A program made the translations under genes and the position numbers. DNA of 64,000 nt, taken from Takifugu bimaculatus. Its lineage: Eukaryota; Chordata; Actinopteri; Tetraodontiformes; Tetraodontidae. Numbering within the stretch: the first letter of the stretch is position 1; the number at the start of each line of letters is the position of its first letter. The notes under the pieces are model-generated. The model made no database searches. It worked only from the letters and a program-made list of their open reading frames with translations, and was not told where the DNA came from. The DNA is taken from contig CP034975.1 in assembly GCA_004026145.2 (NCBI GenBank), positions 18,324,191-18,388,190 on the forward strand, read 5' to 3'. Shown here one piece after another: positions 43,601 to 58,700 of the stretch.

Positions 43601-46600
43601 AAAGGTAGTGGGCTGCATCCCAAATACTGAAGGAGCTGACTTGGGTTGTCCATCTTGACTGATTGCAGAAGATGAATACTCAGGCAGTCCAAAAGCTGGG
43701 GGCATGCTGCTTGAATAGTTGACATAGTTGTCCCCAGAAAACATTCCCTCATCTATAGATTTGGAGGGACGTAGCCGAGGCATGGGCACGTCCATCTGCA
43801 AAGGCTGAATTTTTGGCACTCCTTCCCCTACACCTCCCCCTGCCTCTCCTTGGATATCATCCTCAGATGAGAGGAAGAAAGAAGCACTTTTTCTTCTCAT
43901 TTCTTTGAAACGTTCCCTTTCTCTACGTGCCCCTCCTCCTCTTCCTCCCCCAAAGGTTGTTGCAAATGTTGCCGTGTAGTCCAAACTTTCCAGGTTTTGC
44001 TGTGAGGAAACAGAAGGACCAGCATTTGATGATGGCAATGTAGTAGATGTTGGGGGCTGAGGAGGTGAAGACATAAGCGGTGAGGGTAGACTAGCATTGT
44101 GACTGTCTGACATTGCATCAGTTGGGCTTTGGTCCTCTGCATCCTGCAAAGGCTCAGCTTCCATGCTGCTACCCTGACTGCTTCGGCCACTGCTGCTTGT
44201 TGAGGGCGCTTTGACAATAATAGTAGGAATAGGGATGGAGCTCTTCTCTTTAGCTGCACTTGCTTTTCCTTTGTGCTGTCTCAACCCATCTTCCACTTTT
44301 GACTGTTTTGTCAAAGCCCCTCGACCACCCCTCCTGCCTCCTGCCCTGGAACCTCCTCCACCTTGGTCTTGGTTAGTCATGTGTGGGCTATGTTGTGGCA
44401 CATGTTGGGTCTTGGGCTTAGCACTTGTAGGTGGTGTAGCGCTGCTATAGCCTCTCCTTAACCCTCCCATTTTGCCACCGCCTCTCTTAGGTGCGTCAGC
44501 CTCTCGTACACACAGTCCTTCTGATTGTCGGCGGAGGGTGGGAACCATGACCTGCTGATTCATCCCACCAGTTCCACCTCTGTCATAGCCTGCATAAGTA
44601 GGATGGCCTGTTTGACCCGCTTGGTAGGGAGCTTGAGATACTGGAGGTAAAGCAGGCCCTCTCACTTGGTGAAGACCTGCAGATAGAGGTGGTTCTGGTG
44701 CAGATGTGTTAGGGGGTGGCGGAATTTCCTCAGGGCCCGGCATTGAAAGGCTGCGAGCCAGCTTAATACCAGGGGGGTGAAGGAACTGCCTTTCCTCTTC
44801 TCCACCTGAGAAGATGTACATATAGTTACAGATATCAACTTTGGAAGTATATGTTGAGCAGAAACGTCTCTGTGACATTTGCAGTTACCAATGGACTTTT
44901 GCCTCATCATGACTGCTTGCTGACTGTGGCCTGGATGAAAGTGAGCTTGGTTATAGCCAAACCCTTGTCCTTGCTGAGGCATACTCACTGACGTCGGCTG
45001 CTCATAAGGCTGCTGTAGGGGGTGAGAACGGAACACGCAAATACGATTTGGACCCCAAAATAAACCAGTCATGATGGCTGCTAGGCTAATATAAAAGAAA
45101 CTGCATAATCGATATTTGGTCACAATACTAATATATTATTTAACAGACTATAAACAGATGAAAACAATCTGACTCACACCAAATCAGATGCTTAGCCATG
45201 ATGCATTTGTTAAAAAACAATCTTTAAAGTGCAGTGATGGAAGAAGAGCACACTGCTAAAATATTAAATGCACCTTTAGGGGTAGATTTATTACTAGTGT
45301 CGGTCATTGCCATGAATATCCAACCTGTTTGTAACCTGTTTATACAACTGAAAGGAAGAGCTGGCAGAAAGGCTTATGACTGTTTTGAGTTTGCTAATGT
45401 TTGTGTTAGTTCTCATTCCCACTGTACCTCACTGGAGACGTTAGGAACAATACTCTTGCTTCGGTCCCTCCTGCCGACATGACCCCTCTGACCCGGGCTG
45501 TCTGATGAAATGGTGTGTTGGGCAGCAGCCAGGATTTCATCCAGTTTGTCTAAACAGAAGACAGAGCATAAGAGAATCTGAGAGAACTGAGCGAGACCAG
45601 TAAACACAAATAAGAGGATTTTATTGAACCTCTTCCTGTCCCCTTAAGGTGTCAAAGCACCCATTTAGAGTATGACAAGTGTGGAGAGATTGATTTCTTA
45701 CTTAGAGCCATCTGATAAACTGTCCTCTTTTTATCAGGACCCTGGGAAGAGTCGTAGTCTAAAGAAGGAGGAGGGGGGAAAGCATCAAACAGGCTGATTT
45801 TTAATTAAAGCTCACGGGCTGATGGGGCTGATGATAAATTCTGATATTCACCTGTTTTCTTTTTCCAGGGTGAAGCAGCTACTGCATATATAATTCAGGA
45901 AACAGATATTAGTTGTGACTAAAACTGCCGTCCAGCCTATTTAGCAACTGAAAGGATGAAATACATACTCATACATGTGATGGGGTGAATACTGGTGTGA
46001 TGAGAGGGATGGCGATGGAGGTGAAAATGACAATGAGAGCTGGAAAATCCATGACTCTCCCACCTTTATCCACTGCTTGCAGCAGCCGATTGGAAACAGA
46101 AGGAAGAAAAACAACAGAGAAGTTAATGACTGATGGTGCTATTTCAAAGCCATGGCTTTTGCATCACACATGTTTCATTATCACCTTTTGCCTTCATGGG
46201 AAAGTGTAGAAGTGCAAATTATTTTTAAAAGTGTGATGTCATTCAACAAAAAAAGAACGAAATCACACCTATTTTCTTTGCATCAACTGAGATGTAAATT
46301 TATTCTATGATGACGTTGTACCATCATGTAGCAGAGCTTCAAAAATCTGTTTCCAATGTAACTCCCAAGGGAAACAAATACTGCATATTTTTTGCCCATA
46401 AATCCAAATACTCTCCACATACAGTACTGTCCCCTGGATCATCTTACCCATGTCTTCCAGCTCTGATGTCATTGACTTGGAGCGCAGGGCGATGGCAGGA
46501 GGAGTCAGTCTTTTAGTCTGCTGCGGAGCTGCCAAGAAAAGCCAGCCAAGGGCAGACTTAATGTTTATTCTTGTATAAGCATGCAGTCACCAATGACAAC

Positions 46601-49600
46601 CCCACTGCAACAGGCGTTTAGAGTGAAGTAAACATGCAATCAGCTTTGCTGACACCCCATAAACACAGGATAGGAATGACATAGGAGGATTTGACTTACC
46701 TTTCTTCCGAGCAGTCTCCTCCAGTTCAGGGTTTCGAGCAACCATCACAACTTTTACCATGAGGCTGTTGCCGCCCTGTCGGATCATGTTGACCACTTGT
46801 CGGTGACCAACCTTCACCACATTCTGGCCGTTCACCTGAAAATCACAAGCAGTGAGTAAACAAGCATTACATGCATAAAAAGATTTTGTACTGAAAGTCA
46901 GAAATCCACAAGGAGAACACATTTGGATCACTTTAAAAAGAGCTCTACATTTCTTAGAATTTAAAAAAGGTGACACTCAAAGGTAAAATTTAGCATGAAA
47001 GTTGCTGCAAGTCTTACTCAAACAATCCCTTATTGTCTTTAGCTTAAACATCAAGATTTTTAAGCACTCCGAGTGTTTTAATAATGTAAGTTACCATATA
47101 AGGAAAGGCTAACAAGTGCAGATAGATACTATAAGAAACATGATACCAATGTGTTCTCATTCACTCTCAGTGATCTCAATGATCCTTTAACTTTTGCCAT
47201 TAAAAAAGGGAATTTTAAAAAAGAAACATTCCACTAACAGAAATGTATATTGTGCCACTAACTGATGTTCTTAAATGGCTGAATGTTCAAGTCAAGGCTG
47301 GTAGTTTTGCCTGACCTCGATGAGGAAATCCCCCATCCTGAGGCCTGCCCTCCAGGCCACGCCCCCCTCATCAACAGACTCGAGGTACTGCAGCGCGGGG
47401 AACGCTGGCGTTGGCGTGAACTCCTCTATAGGAGTCTGAGCTGCAAAGGACAAAGTGTCTGAGTGAGATTTGGAAAGGTGGGACTGAATTAACACGGTAG
47501 GAACAAGAAAGAGCACGTAAGAATATAGAAATAACACTCTGTGGTGTGGATTCTGGAAAATATCCCACCTTTGGCTCCCCTAAGGACAAAGCCAAAGCCC
47601 TCATTGTCTTTCTTCTGTAGGAGCACAGTTTTCTCCTTAATGATGTAGTCACTTTAAAGAGTTAAATGTATGACAGAGGATGAGAAGAAGTGAAGGGGAG
47701 AGAGAGGGAGAACCACGGTTAGAGCGAGTTATTTTAAATAGTAACACAAAACTATTATTGTTATGCAAAAAGGCATTTTGTGAATGTGCAAAACAGCCAT
47801 ACTGCATCACATTATGAAATCACACTGCAGCAGAAAGAAAGGTAGGAAAGAGAATGTCAAACAAAAAGCTCAGTGAATAAAAGGGTTGATGGCAGGGAAA
47901 TATTGAAGCATCTCATTGGGAAGAAGTGTGTGTGAGATGACTTCCTGTATCACAGTCTAATCCAGCTAGAGCTGACAGGCTCTCAGCTGGGGGGAAATTA
48001 GAAAAATGTGCACATACCGCCTCACTGAGAGTGGTAACTTCTAAGTGTACATAAACCGCTGCATTAGCTCTCACTGCCTCTGGCATCTTTTTTGCAAAGA
48101 TCCTGCTTTACCGGCTCCAGTGCACCACTGGTCATACGTGACGCTTCAAATTATGTAGATGCTCTAATCTCTTTCTGCAACAGCTCTACTTACACAAAGA
48201 GCAGAGCGCAGGGGGGTAAAAAGTGCAATAACGTAGACCGATGGTGATTTTTTTATGACGCTATTGAAGCAATATAACAGTTGGCCCAGAAAGCTCCTTT
48301 ATTATTCTCTAAACATGTTTGGGATGCTCGGCCTTGCTGCTGTACGGTTCCTTCCCTAATATGGGCCTGGGTAAATAAACTCCACAGCGTCACATGCAAC
48401 CAAGTTCACACAGTCTTAAAAGAAACACGTAGCTTCAACAGAGCTCTGAGACGAGAGAGGAAATCCAGGAAATTCTCTACTTGGCAGCACATCTCGGTGT
48501 TAATTTGTGATCTTCTCTGAACTGAAACTGGCCCTGGACAAATCAGAGAATCTGATTTGCTCAAACAGTCAAGCAGAATTGATGATGTGAGGCTTGTTGA
48601 AGCAACGTCTTTAAAGTCTTAATTATCATAGCCTGATTAATAAAACTACACAGGAAAAAAACAATTTGGCATAGCCAAAAGGCTAGGAAATATTTACTAA
48701 TCGGAATATAGCTAGGTTGTTTTTATATTTGATTCTTTAAATGTATTATGTTTAAATGACCTGTTTACTGTTGAACTTTAAGAAAAAGTAAGTCAGTGGA
48801 CCACAAACATAAAGTTCCTGTTTTAAGTCCAGTTTTAGCTACTGTCTGTGACCCCCAAACGTCCGGCGGGTCACTGAGACGTGCAGCATATCTGTGGATC
48901 CCTCAATGTGTGTCTAGCACTAAAATACTGCAGCAGGATTAGATTCCAAAGCTCCTTTTGTCTTCCAGATGCAGGCAGCTTTGCGTATTTACCCCACCTC
49001 GTGTGCACTAGTTTATGGAACTGCAGGGACACAGCAGACTCGTGACATGGCTGCCCACAGGCCTGCAGATCCAGACTTCCACACCAAGCCGTAACTTTAT
49101 CACAGAACAGACGATCGCTAGTTTCCCCTACTGAGGTCCACCCCTTGTGTGTTCTCCGTCAATGTTACTGTTTCGCCAACGCATGGCCGCCTTGCAGCCA
49201 TCTGCTCCTCACACCTCATTCCTGTTTCTCTCACCCTGTCCGCCATCACGCTTTCCTTCTCTAAGGATCAAAGTAACACGGAGTGGGTGGCCGATCCACT
49301 AGGCTCTTGATCTATCTACTCCTACAAGCAGGAATCATGGACCCTCCTGCACTCTCCTTTCAGGTGGTTCTAAGTTGCATTGTGGACTGAATTGCTATTA
49401 AAGTGCTAATTCCCAGTAACGTGCTGAAAACTATATATAGGGCCATTAAACTCTCACATGTCCCAGATTTAAGCATACTAGCTAGCCTACTGCCAACCAG
49501 GGTCTCCTCCCGAGTCACTCCCATCTTCTATTTCCAATTACTAAAGAAAAAAAGAGACCGGTTTTACCATTAATTTGCTGCAAATGCGGGCAGGTTGGTG

Positions 49601-49755
49601 ATGTGCACATGTGCACAGAAGTGAGGCACTTGTCTGATGTTGGTGACACACTGTGATTGGAGATGTGAGGGAAACACAAACATCATTGAATGGTAGCTCT
49701 TCAACAAGCATGTCACATTCACACAAATACGGCAAACACTATATTATGATGGTGT

Positions 49756-49799
<44 letters not shown>

Positions 49800-52700
49800 A
49801 CACACACACACACACACCACACACACACACTCAGACATCCATAGAATTCGACACCATCTAAGATTAGAGACAGAAACCGATAAAACCTTTTCACAGTTAT
49901 TGACTTATTCTCTTTGATACTCATATACCGTCATGATACCTCACGTGCTGACACACCAGGACGTGTGAAAGCGGGATGAAAATGCAGCAAATTTCAGAGC
50001 GACGGCAGTAAATGTGAAATCCAGATGAATGAAAATATCTGCTTAAAGAAAACATGACTCAAACAGAATGAGATACACCCACACTGTCTGACTGAAACGC
50101 ATCAATATGTGCTCTAACACACACGCACACGTCGTTCAGAGGCGCACGGGAGGAAGACACAGAAATAAACATGCTGCAGAGACTCCATTCATGCCACTTC
50201 CATCCCACAGGCATTAACATGCATAAGAACCGTACACATCTACGATGACACTCACACGCACATACAGAATATATAGCTTATTAGTCTGTCTTTGAAGAGG
50301 CACGGCCTCTCAGTAGCATCATCTACCTCTCCCCTCTCTCCATTGTCCTCTCCTCACATCCATAGCCAGCCAATGAATGAGGAAACAGCCGCTACCTGTA
50401 AATGAACCACACGCTCCTGTTTCTGGGGCCCAGTGATGGCCACGAAGAAGAGAGGGAGAGAGAGAAATCTCTCTCTCCGCATCCCCCCATTGCCATGTGC
50501 CCCCCTCCTCTTTTTCACGCTCGCGCTCGCTCTCTGCCTCCTCCTCCCGCCTCCCACCTCCTCTTCCTCCAGCGAGAGCCGGGAGAGTGGAAGAGAGGGA
50601 GGGAGGGAGGGAGCACTGGTGTGCACCCTGCATAGTTCAGACAAGAGAAAGACAATGTATGTCGAAAGACAGACAAAAGATAAGTGGTGATTATTACAAT
50701 AGGGAGAGACAAGCTGCTGTGTGTGTGTGTGTGTGTGTGTGTACTGTTACATGACAGGAGAAGGATTTTACAGAGTGGGGGGGGAGACGAAGGGTTGGGG
50801 TTGTGAATGCGGGGGATGGGTAAGGCGCTATAGGACGAGACAGCATTTGCGCCGCTGTATCAGATACATTAACGGCTGATTCTCACCTGGGATTTTACCC
50901 CCACACATTTCCAAACACCCATCACCACGCAACAGAGCGACACTCCTGTCTCTGGAACAGTAATTGACATTCTCCCAGCAATGAGAGAGAGCGCTCTGCA
51001 TCACCTCACTCTTAATTGAGCACCTCTTCACAATGGTCCTGCAGTTATGCTTTGCCAGCTTAGCACAGGTAATATAAACCCTGTTGGTGCTATTTCCATT
51101 AAGAACACGCTCAGCTGCCTTCAAACGGAAACCTCCCTTGAATGACAGTGAGAGCTGCGCAGCATAAGGGCAATGTCAACGGGCCCTGGTGCCTAAGACG
51201 CAGTAAAACCCCTGCAGTGGCAACTGGTAAGTCCTTCCCACAAGCCTGGGGACCTAACTAATGCTTGGTGTCTCAGCCCGCTCATGACTCATCAGCAGGA
51301 TGAAGTACGCACACGCATATGAGCAAGCAGACCAAGCCTCAAAAAAAGCATGGAAACAGTTGCAGCTGTGGCGTCTCCGCTCATTTAGGCTATTACTGGC
51401 ATCACTGTACAAAAGCCGGCCGGAACATAAAGACGAGGAGGGAGGGATCAAAGAGGTGAAGCCCGGAATTGGGGTGAAAGGCGTTCATGCAATTCGCAAT
51501 ACTGCTAGGTTACCACAGAATTAACAGTACAGAACAAAATATAAAACATCTGCAGACAAAGCTGTCATCTAAAAAAAAAAAAAGCCAAATAGCGATATCC
51601 CTCATGGTCCTACAGTAAACAGGCAGTTCAGTTGCTTCCTACACTCATTTGACAATCCCAGACTAAAAATAAATCAGACGCTGCAGCCCAACAGGTTTAT
51701 TTTAGTTTTATCAGTCAATTTTCAAATCTGGGATCCTGGCTGCAACTCAGTGGAGATGATTTAATCTACAGTTTACAGAAAACTGGTCTCTTTAAAAAAC
51801 AAAAGAACAGGCTGGAATTACATCTCTGCCTTGAAATGATGAACTAGCTGTAAGGTCAACAGTATCGTTCCTTACCTGGGGCCGTCGGTGCCGTCATAGG
51901 CTCCAACGGTGACATTGCGGAAAAGCTTCCTCTTTGCCTTTTCGCTGCGCGTCTCTGCTCAGCACAAAGTAAAGAGATAAATGCTGTAATCAGAAGCACC
52001 AGTTTCAGCCATGTTCTGTGGGAAATGGTTCTGCTGACTGCAGAAGTGCAGCTGTGAAAATAGGACAAATGTGAGTTTCTGTGCTGCAAGTGTGACTCTG
52101 CACTTGCTCTTCCAGCCCGTGGGCACATGTGACCCACGTCTCGGTGCACCTTCATGGCTGGAATCTGTTTTTTAACCACCAGCAATGACAGAAAATAACA
52201 CTTTCAGACCTATTAAAACTAGCAAGCGATAACAAATGGAGCAAGAGTTGAAAGTATGCAAGGCTTGATTGTGTTGTTGCACCTGAGCGAGCGTCTTTAA
52301 CCACCTCTTCGACACAGTCTGAGGGGAACCATCCTGTGCGACCTTTGACCGTTCCTTCCCAGTACCCCCCCTCTCCTACGCTTAACACTGAAATGTACAG
52401 ACAGAAGCACACACGAGTAAACATGAAACCAAATAGTCTCAGGCTGGCCGTTTGAAGTGCATTTAAATAAAAAAAACGAGGGGTAATTTGGGGAGCCAAA
52501 ATTAAACTGACCTTTGACCTTGTCCCCTTTGCTGAGGGACAGCTCTCTCTCTCCAATGGCCGAGTGTGCTCGAGTTGCCACATAAACCCGGCCCGGCACT
52601 GCGCTGTACATGCGCTTCATCTGACCTCCTGTGCTGCCCGTGGAGGTGGCACTACAGAGAGACCAAGAGGGGGGAAGAACCTTACAGAACGGAGGGATGA

Positions 52701-55700
52701 AGGTCTGGCACATCGGGAAAAACAAGCGCGACAACATCGAGCTTTTCAGTCAGGCTGCATCTGTGACTGCGTCTGAGTCATCGGATCACTCAGAGCCAAC
52801 ACTAAGAATTCAGAGAGTGTTTCCTTTCAGTGTATGTTTCAGAGTTCCTCCTCACCCTTGCCTTCCCCTCGGCTGTCTGTGCCGCTCCTCCGTATCGCTT
52901 TGTCCTCCTCTACCTCTGGACGGGGAGCGAGTGCGATTTCTAGGGCTGCTTGAGCTTCTGACGCCGATGGAGGCCCTGCGCTGGCTCTGCAGAGACACCC
53001 ATATGTTCAAGTGAGGGCTTTAAGGCCGATCCTGTAACTCAGGGACAGACTGTTCGTCCAAATCCTCGGTACCTGTCTGGGGTTGGGGTTTGTCGCAGCC
53101 TTGGTGGGCAGGACTGGAGGGTCAGACGGGGACATGGTGTTTTCGCTATTGGCGCGCAGAAGTGGGTGCGAATGTTGAGAGGGAAGAGGAAGAGTGTGGC
53201 TGCTGTCTTTTCTCCTGGGAGCATACTTTGGTGATTCCAAAAAAAATACTGAAGGGGTGGGGTGGGGGGGGGGCGTGAAGTGTGCAGGTGGAGGTTCAGG
53301 GAGTCGAGTTTGACGAAGATGAAGCAGGGTCAGAGATCAAGTAGATTCTCGATGACAAACAAAAACATGTCCCGCAGAGGTCAACGCTTACCTATGTCGG
53401 AATCCTTATGGTTTTTGATGATCTCCCCGAGTTCAAAGTGACCAGACATGATCGCTACCTGCAAACACAAGTCAGGGGGACATGGAAATCTTTGATGGAT
53501 CCTCATTTCGCATCATATGTCGTCATCTTTAGTTGCTCTGCAACAGAACTGTTGATTGATTTATGCCGCAGCAGCACCGCCACATAAATGCCCCCATTTA
53601 CCTGAAAGGGTGTCTGACCGAGTTTGTTTTTGGCCTCCCTGTTTGCCCCCCTGTACAGAAGGACACGGGCACAGCTTTCCTGATCAGTCAGAGAAGGTTA
53701 ACAGGTTCAGAAAAGACCACTCTGGCTATTTCATGTGGCATTTATTTCCTCTACCTTACCTTGTTGTACAAGGCAGAAATGTGAAGTGCGGTGTTCCCTG
53801 AGGCATTTTGAGAAGAGGTGTCTGCCCCATAAAAGAGCAGATGCTCCAGATGTTGGGCAAAGCCCTGCTGGCACGCCTTTTCAATGTCAAGCGTGTGACA
53901 GAAAGATTCACAAATGGTCAGAGACAAGTGGAAAAGGGTGATTTCATGCAGTAAAATTGAATTAGGAAGGAAAGAGGGGAGTGAGGCTATCAGACATTGT
54001 GAGAGAGAAATAAAGAAATGCATTAACATTTATATCCTGAAATGAGATTTAAGAAGACTGAGGTTTCTAGATATTTTTCCCTGTGGGGACTAAAATATCA
54101 CAACACAGTAAAGACAGCATTGCAACACCAAAATAAAATGCCATGGCAACCGACTCGCAGCACAAATGCAAATCTACCAGAATGACACAGAGATGTTATG
54201 ATGCACCCAGATCTACCGTATGAAAGAAATCTTTCTAAAGAGGTTTAGGTTTAGTCTTGAGGCACATCAGCATGTCTGCGTTTTATCTGTGCCTTTATCT
54301 GGGGACAAGGGGAAGACGGGGCGGGGGGTACCTTGTGTATTTCTTCCATTCCATACTCCTCTTTGTCCCTGGGCTGAAGAAAGAGAGAAGGAAAGGAGGA
54401 AAAAGAGAGTGGAGAGACACGTGAAGGAGAGGACAGACAGGGATGCTGAGAGAGACGGGGGAGCTGATGGGGAATGATGTCATTGGCAGCAGACAGGCAG
54501 ACGTCGGTGCATTTCTCAGATCTCTTGGAAGAGAAGTGCAAACCGCAGGCGGAGGGATTTGTTGATGCCGACTTCATTAAACATGTAAAATATTAAACTG
54601 TTCTCGGCACCTGATGAGACTCGTCCCAGCCATTCTCATCCCTGGTCCCCAGCGTCGCCCGGTAGTACAGTAGGGTCTCGCAGCAGGAGGTGTCGCCCCC
54701 TGCCAGTACAGTGTGGTACAGCGGAGTCAGGCCACAACGGTCCTTGTAGTTTGGGGACGCTCCGAGTGACAGGAGAACCTGGGAGAACAATAGAAACGCA
54801 CAGTTTCGAGGCTTCTTAAGACAAAACCCCCCGTAGGAGCTGGTTTTCAACTCCCACTGAGTGGATTTGTTGTGTTTGTGGTCTGCACGGATGCAGTGTT
54901 GCTCTGCAGTTCTCACCAGCAGCCCAGCATGATTCTGAGCCCAAACAGCTTTGTGCAGCGCAGTGAAACCGTCTCTGTTTCTGAAATCCAGGTGCGCGCC
55001 TCCCTGGACCAGAACTCTGATCGCCTCCACCGGCAGAGCGGACTGCACAGCTACGGAGAGGGGAGTCTCTGACCCGCAGAAGGACACCAGGAGGAGAAAT
55101 AAGCATCCACATTTAAATAACGTCCACATTTTAAATAATATCACCCCTAAGATGAGGAAAACTCACCTCCACTGTCTGGGTCATGAAAATTTGGATCCAA
55201 ACCTTTCTCCAGGACTTTAGTAATCTTCTCTATTGATCCAGTCTGGATGTATTCCAGGAATTTCTTCAAACTGGCCTGAGATGGATAGGAGGAGATTACG
55301 CTGATGGGACCAGAGATAAATGGATCTTTACGATGGTATTGAGCTGATACCTTTGTGCTGAGTTTGGAGAGAGCTTTTTCATCCAGATTTGTTTGTTTAT
55401 AGACTCTGGTTTTGTACCTGAACTGTAAAGCAGGGGGGAAAGAGTAATTCAGTTTTTCCATTAATCTCTTTATTGTGACATCAAATATCATAATAAAAGT
55501 TGTGTTTGTTTAAACGATGGAATTTTTCTCAGCATCCCTAAACAGTCTTAGTTGAAGTTTGAGATCTTTCAGGATGGGGTGAAAAAACAGTGTCACTGGA
55601 AGGAAAAAAAAGATCTAGAGAATAATTCTTCCACTGAGCCACTAATATCCTGTGAAGAACACTGAGATCAGACCAGACTGAGATTGGATTCCACCTCCTG

Positions 55701-58700
55701 TCTAATCAAAACCACCCGACAGGGCTTGTTTTCCTGGAATCAGCTGGCAGAGAGTTTATAGATCCTCCACCTCCAGCTGTGCCATGTACCCTGGACCTCA
55801 GACAACAGTGTTCCCCCCAAGATAATGGAGCAAATCTGGTTCAGTAACTGTAAATGTGCATTAACAACTCATGAAAAGGAACCAGAAAGTCTTCCAAACA
55901 ACAGAATCGAGCCTCAAATTCAAGCTTTGAAACGTTTCGCTTGACATCGCTTGTGTTATAAATACAGGCGGTCATGGATAAGATACCCTGAAGCCCTCAT
56001 CAGTATCCCCATATATACAACACCTCCAAATATGTAAACCAAAGCTGAAGCGTGTGAAGACTTCAGCCCCACCCTGGCTCCTCATCAACGCTCACAGCTG
56101 TTCTACCGGCAGGGGGCGCTGTGACATAATTCTACACCATTGCAGCAGATTCATCACTAAGTGCTGAAATATAATTTAATTTTCAGGATGTGTCATGCGC
56201 AGAATGCGATTAAAACCAGGAGTTGGAAATTAAGTTTTGCCAGAAAGGACCTGAAATGAGATTAAGGCTCAGAAAATGGGTGTGCTAACACATCTGTGAG
56301 TAAAGTTGGTCATTATAGAATAGTCTTTTAAATGTTTAAGCAATTTTTTAAGTATCATACAATTATAAGAGGACAGAAGTATGTCTCACGGCATAGATCT
56401 GTCCACTGAAGCACTCTGACTACATCTACCCCCCGTACCTCCAGGTAAGGCACCCCCTTCTCAAAGGAGTGGGAGTATTCCCGCAGGGTCTGCTCCTCCT
56501 CCAGGAACTTGGCGTCCCGTCCTTCTCCAGCAGGCTGGAAGAGGCCGTAGTTGTAAACGTCCCACAGTGACTCGTTGAGAGAGCAGATGATCTGTTGTTT
56601 AGCGTCCCACACGTTGGAGTCCAGATCAAACTGGAGACACCGCTGACAGACAGAGAGCACAGAGCAGCGCGGAGGTCAGAGGTCTGAACTCCCCGAGTAC
56701 TGACCAAATCTTACAAATTACACTTTACACAGCGAGGCCGATGATGAAGATCATCTTTCTGGTATATTCTCTTATTCTCTGATGCACAATGCCAGCTCTT
56801 AGCTACATGAGTCATCCCGGGGCGAAATGTGACACATCTAATTTGAATTTACAGTGATTATTGCAGTTACCCAAACATCAGTATATTGTATTTTCTGGGG
56901 TTTACACAGCTTGTGTGGTGTTGTCTTCAGAAGCTGATCAGAAGTGAGCTTTTATGAGAGGGATGGCAGGCTGACGCTTGTTCCCCCCACTTACCCTCCA
57001 TCACTTCCCAACTCTGCACTAGCTTGCACTAGCTACTCTATTGGCATGGCAACCAATTCCATAGTTAAAGGGAGGCCACACTTGACGTAACCATGTCTTT
57101 GTTGTCTCTGTGTCTCGCGTGGTGTATTTGTGTGTGTGTGTGTGTGTGTGGGTGTGTGTATGTGCTGTAATGCAAACGTAATATATATCAAAGTGACATT
57201 TCACCCCATCATTCTGTTCTGTGCTTTGACCTTTTGGCACTGCTGGTCCCCAATCGGGAGTTATTTAGACTTTCACTGTGCAATGGTTGGCTCCTCTAAA
57301 TGCACATATATAAATGCTCTATTCTGATTTATCTCAGACCATTTTTCCCTTTGTTGCATTCATCCCCCCCCCCCCCCACCTCTCCTCTTCCTCTTTCATT
57401 CAGCTCAGTAATGGCACGTCTGCTGTGGGGTTCGAGGTGCCACTTTGATGCCAGTGGTCTGCAGAGCACGAAGTGAGGCCTGTGGCTGCGACGCCTTCTT
57501 CCACATATCCCTTTTTCAGCATCACTAACATCCCCGGCCCTCCCAGAACTCATTAAAAACGTATTAGATAATGAGCAATTGAGGGCAGATTAGCTGACAT
57601 GTAGAACGATCGGCATGTTCTGGGAGTTGGAAATGGAGTAGATGAGAGGAGGGGTGACACTGGGGCATTGATTCTCACCTGAACGTGATGTGTGGGCTAA
57701 ACAATTCTCACCTGTCACTGCAGTAAACTACTGAAAGTGTGAATTGACACAAATTTCACATTAAAAGTTTTGGAAAGCAGTTATTACAATTTGTGACCCA
57801 AGGATTTCAATTCCCCGCTCTTTCGCAACATATAAGCGCCTGTGAGACACTGAACACATTTGTTTTGTTTTCTACATTCATTTGGGGACTGTTGTGTGAT
57901 AAAAAAGGGTGTTGCTAATTCCACACCTGTCCACATAAGAAATGTGCTTTCATAACACTGATATTGTCTCAATCCAAAGAGGCTCCTCCCTAGTGCTGCT
58001 TTTGAACCCCAGCGTTTGTCTAAAAATACCCGTCATATTATTAGGGTTTAGATTATAGTCAGGTTACAACATCAAGGCAAAATGAATTACAAACCACACA
58101 AATTCTGAACAAAGCAGCCTCATTTAACAGTGCTGGGTGGCAAGCAGCAATGTCTGCAACTAATGTGGGTTGATGCCGGCAGCAGCAGTGCTGTGGATGG
58201 TGGAAATGACACATACATCCATGTTTCTAGTTGACACAAAAACTGATAATTCCAGCAGGGATTATTACTAAATGTGTGAGTTAGGCTAGAATATTGCAGC
58301 TAAACACAGTCTGCTATCATGCCACTGACCTACACTTCCTGTTTCATTCCATAGTGTTGGAACTTTAAGAGAATACATTTCCTTTAAAAGAGGCAGTGAA
58401 GTGTATTGTGTGTTTCATCCCTGTGTCTGAGACACAGCTGACTAATTTTTCTGTATTAGACTTTTATTTTTGGTCAGATGGGAGTCAAGAAGAGTTGGTT
58501 AAAGAGTAACTAAACCCTCAAATCTGTTTTTTCCCTCTGTTGGAAACAAATGTATTTGGGTATGAAATATCTAAATTTGGTGTATTTTGTTGTAAACATT
58601 GAGAGTGACTGCCCTCTATAGGTAGAAACTAAGTTATTGCCATTGAATTGTGCTATTGTGAGAAGAATTATTGTTGTTATTACTATTATCGTTTCAATGC

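Larger units (their letters stand above)
47652..51875 (-). other. Large shank1 intron between SH3 and PDZ exons
   Basis: A 4.2-kb intron holding the CA repeat at 49757-49829, a purine-rich patch near 50440-50620 and a GT repeat at 50718-50742. No exon of another gene is visible. Mammalian SHANK genes use internal promoters in this part of the gene, so an alternative start could be here; I see no coding evidence for one. Confidence 0.6.
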
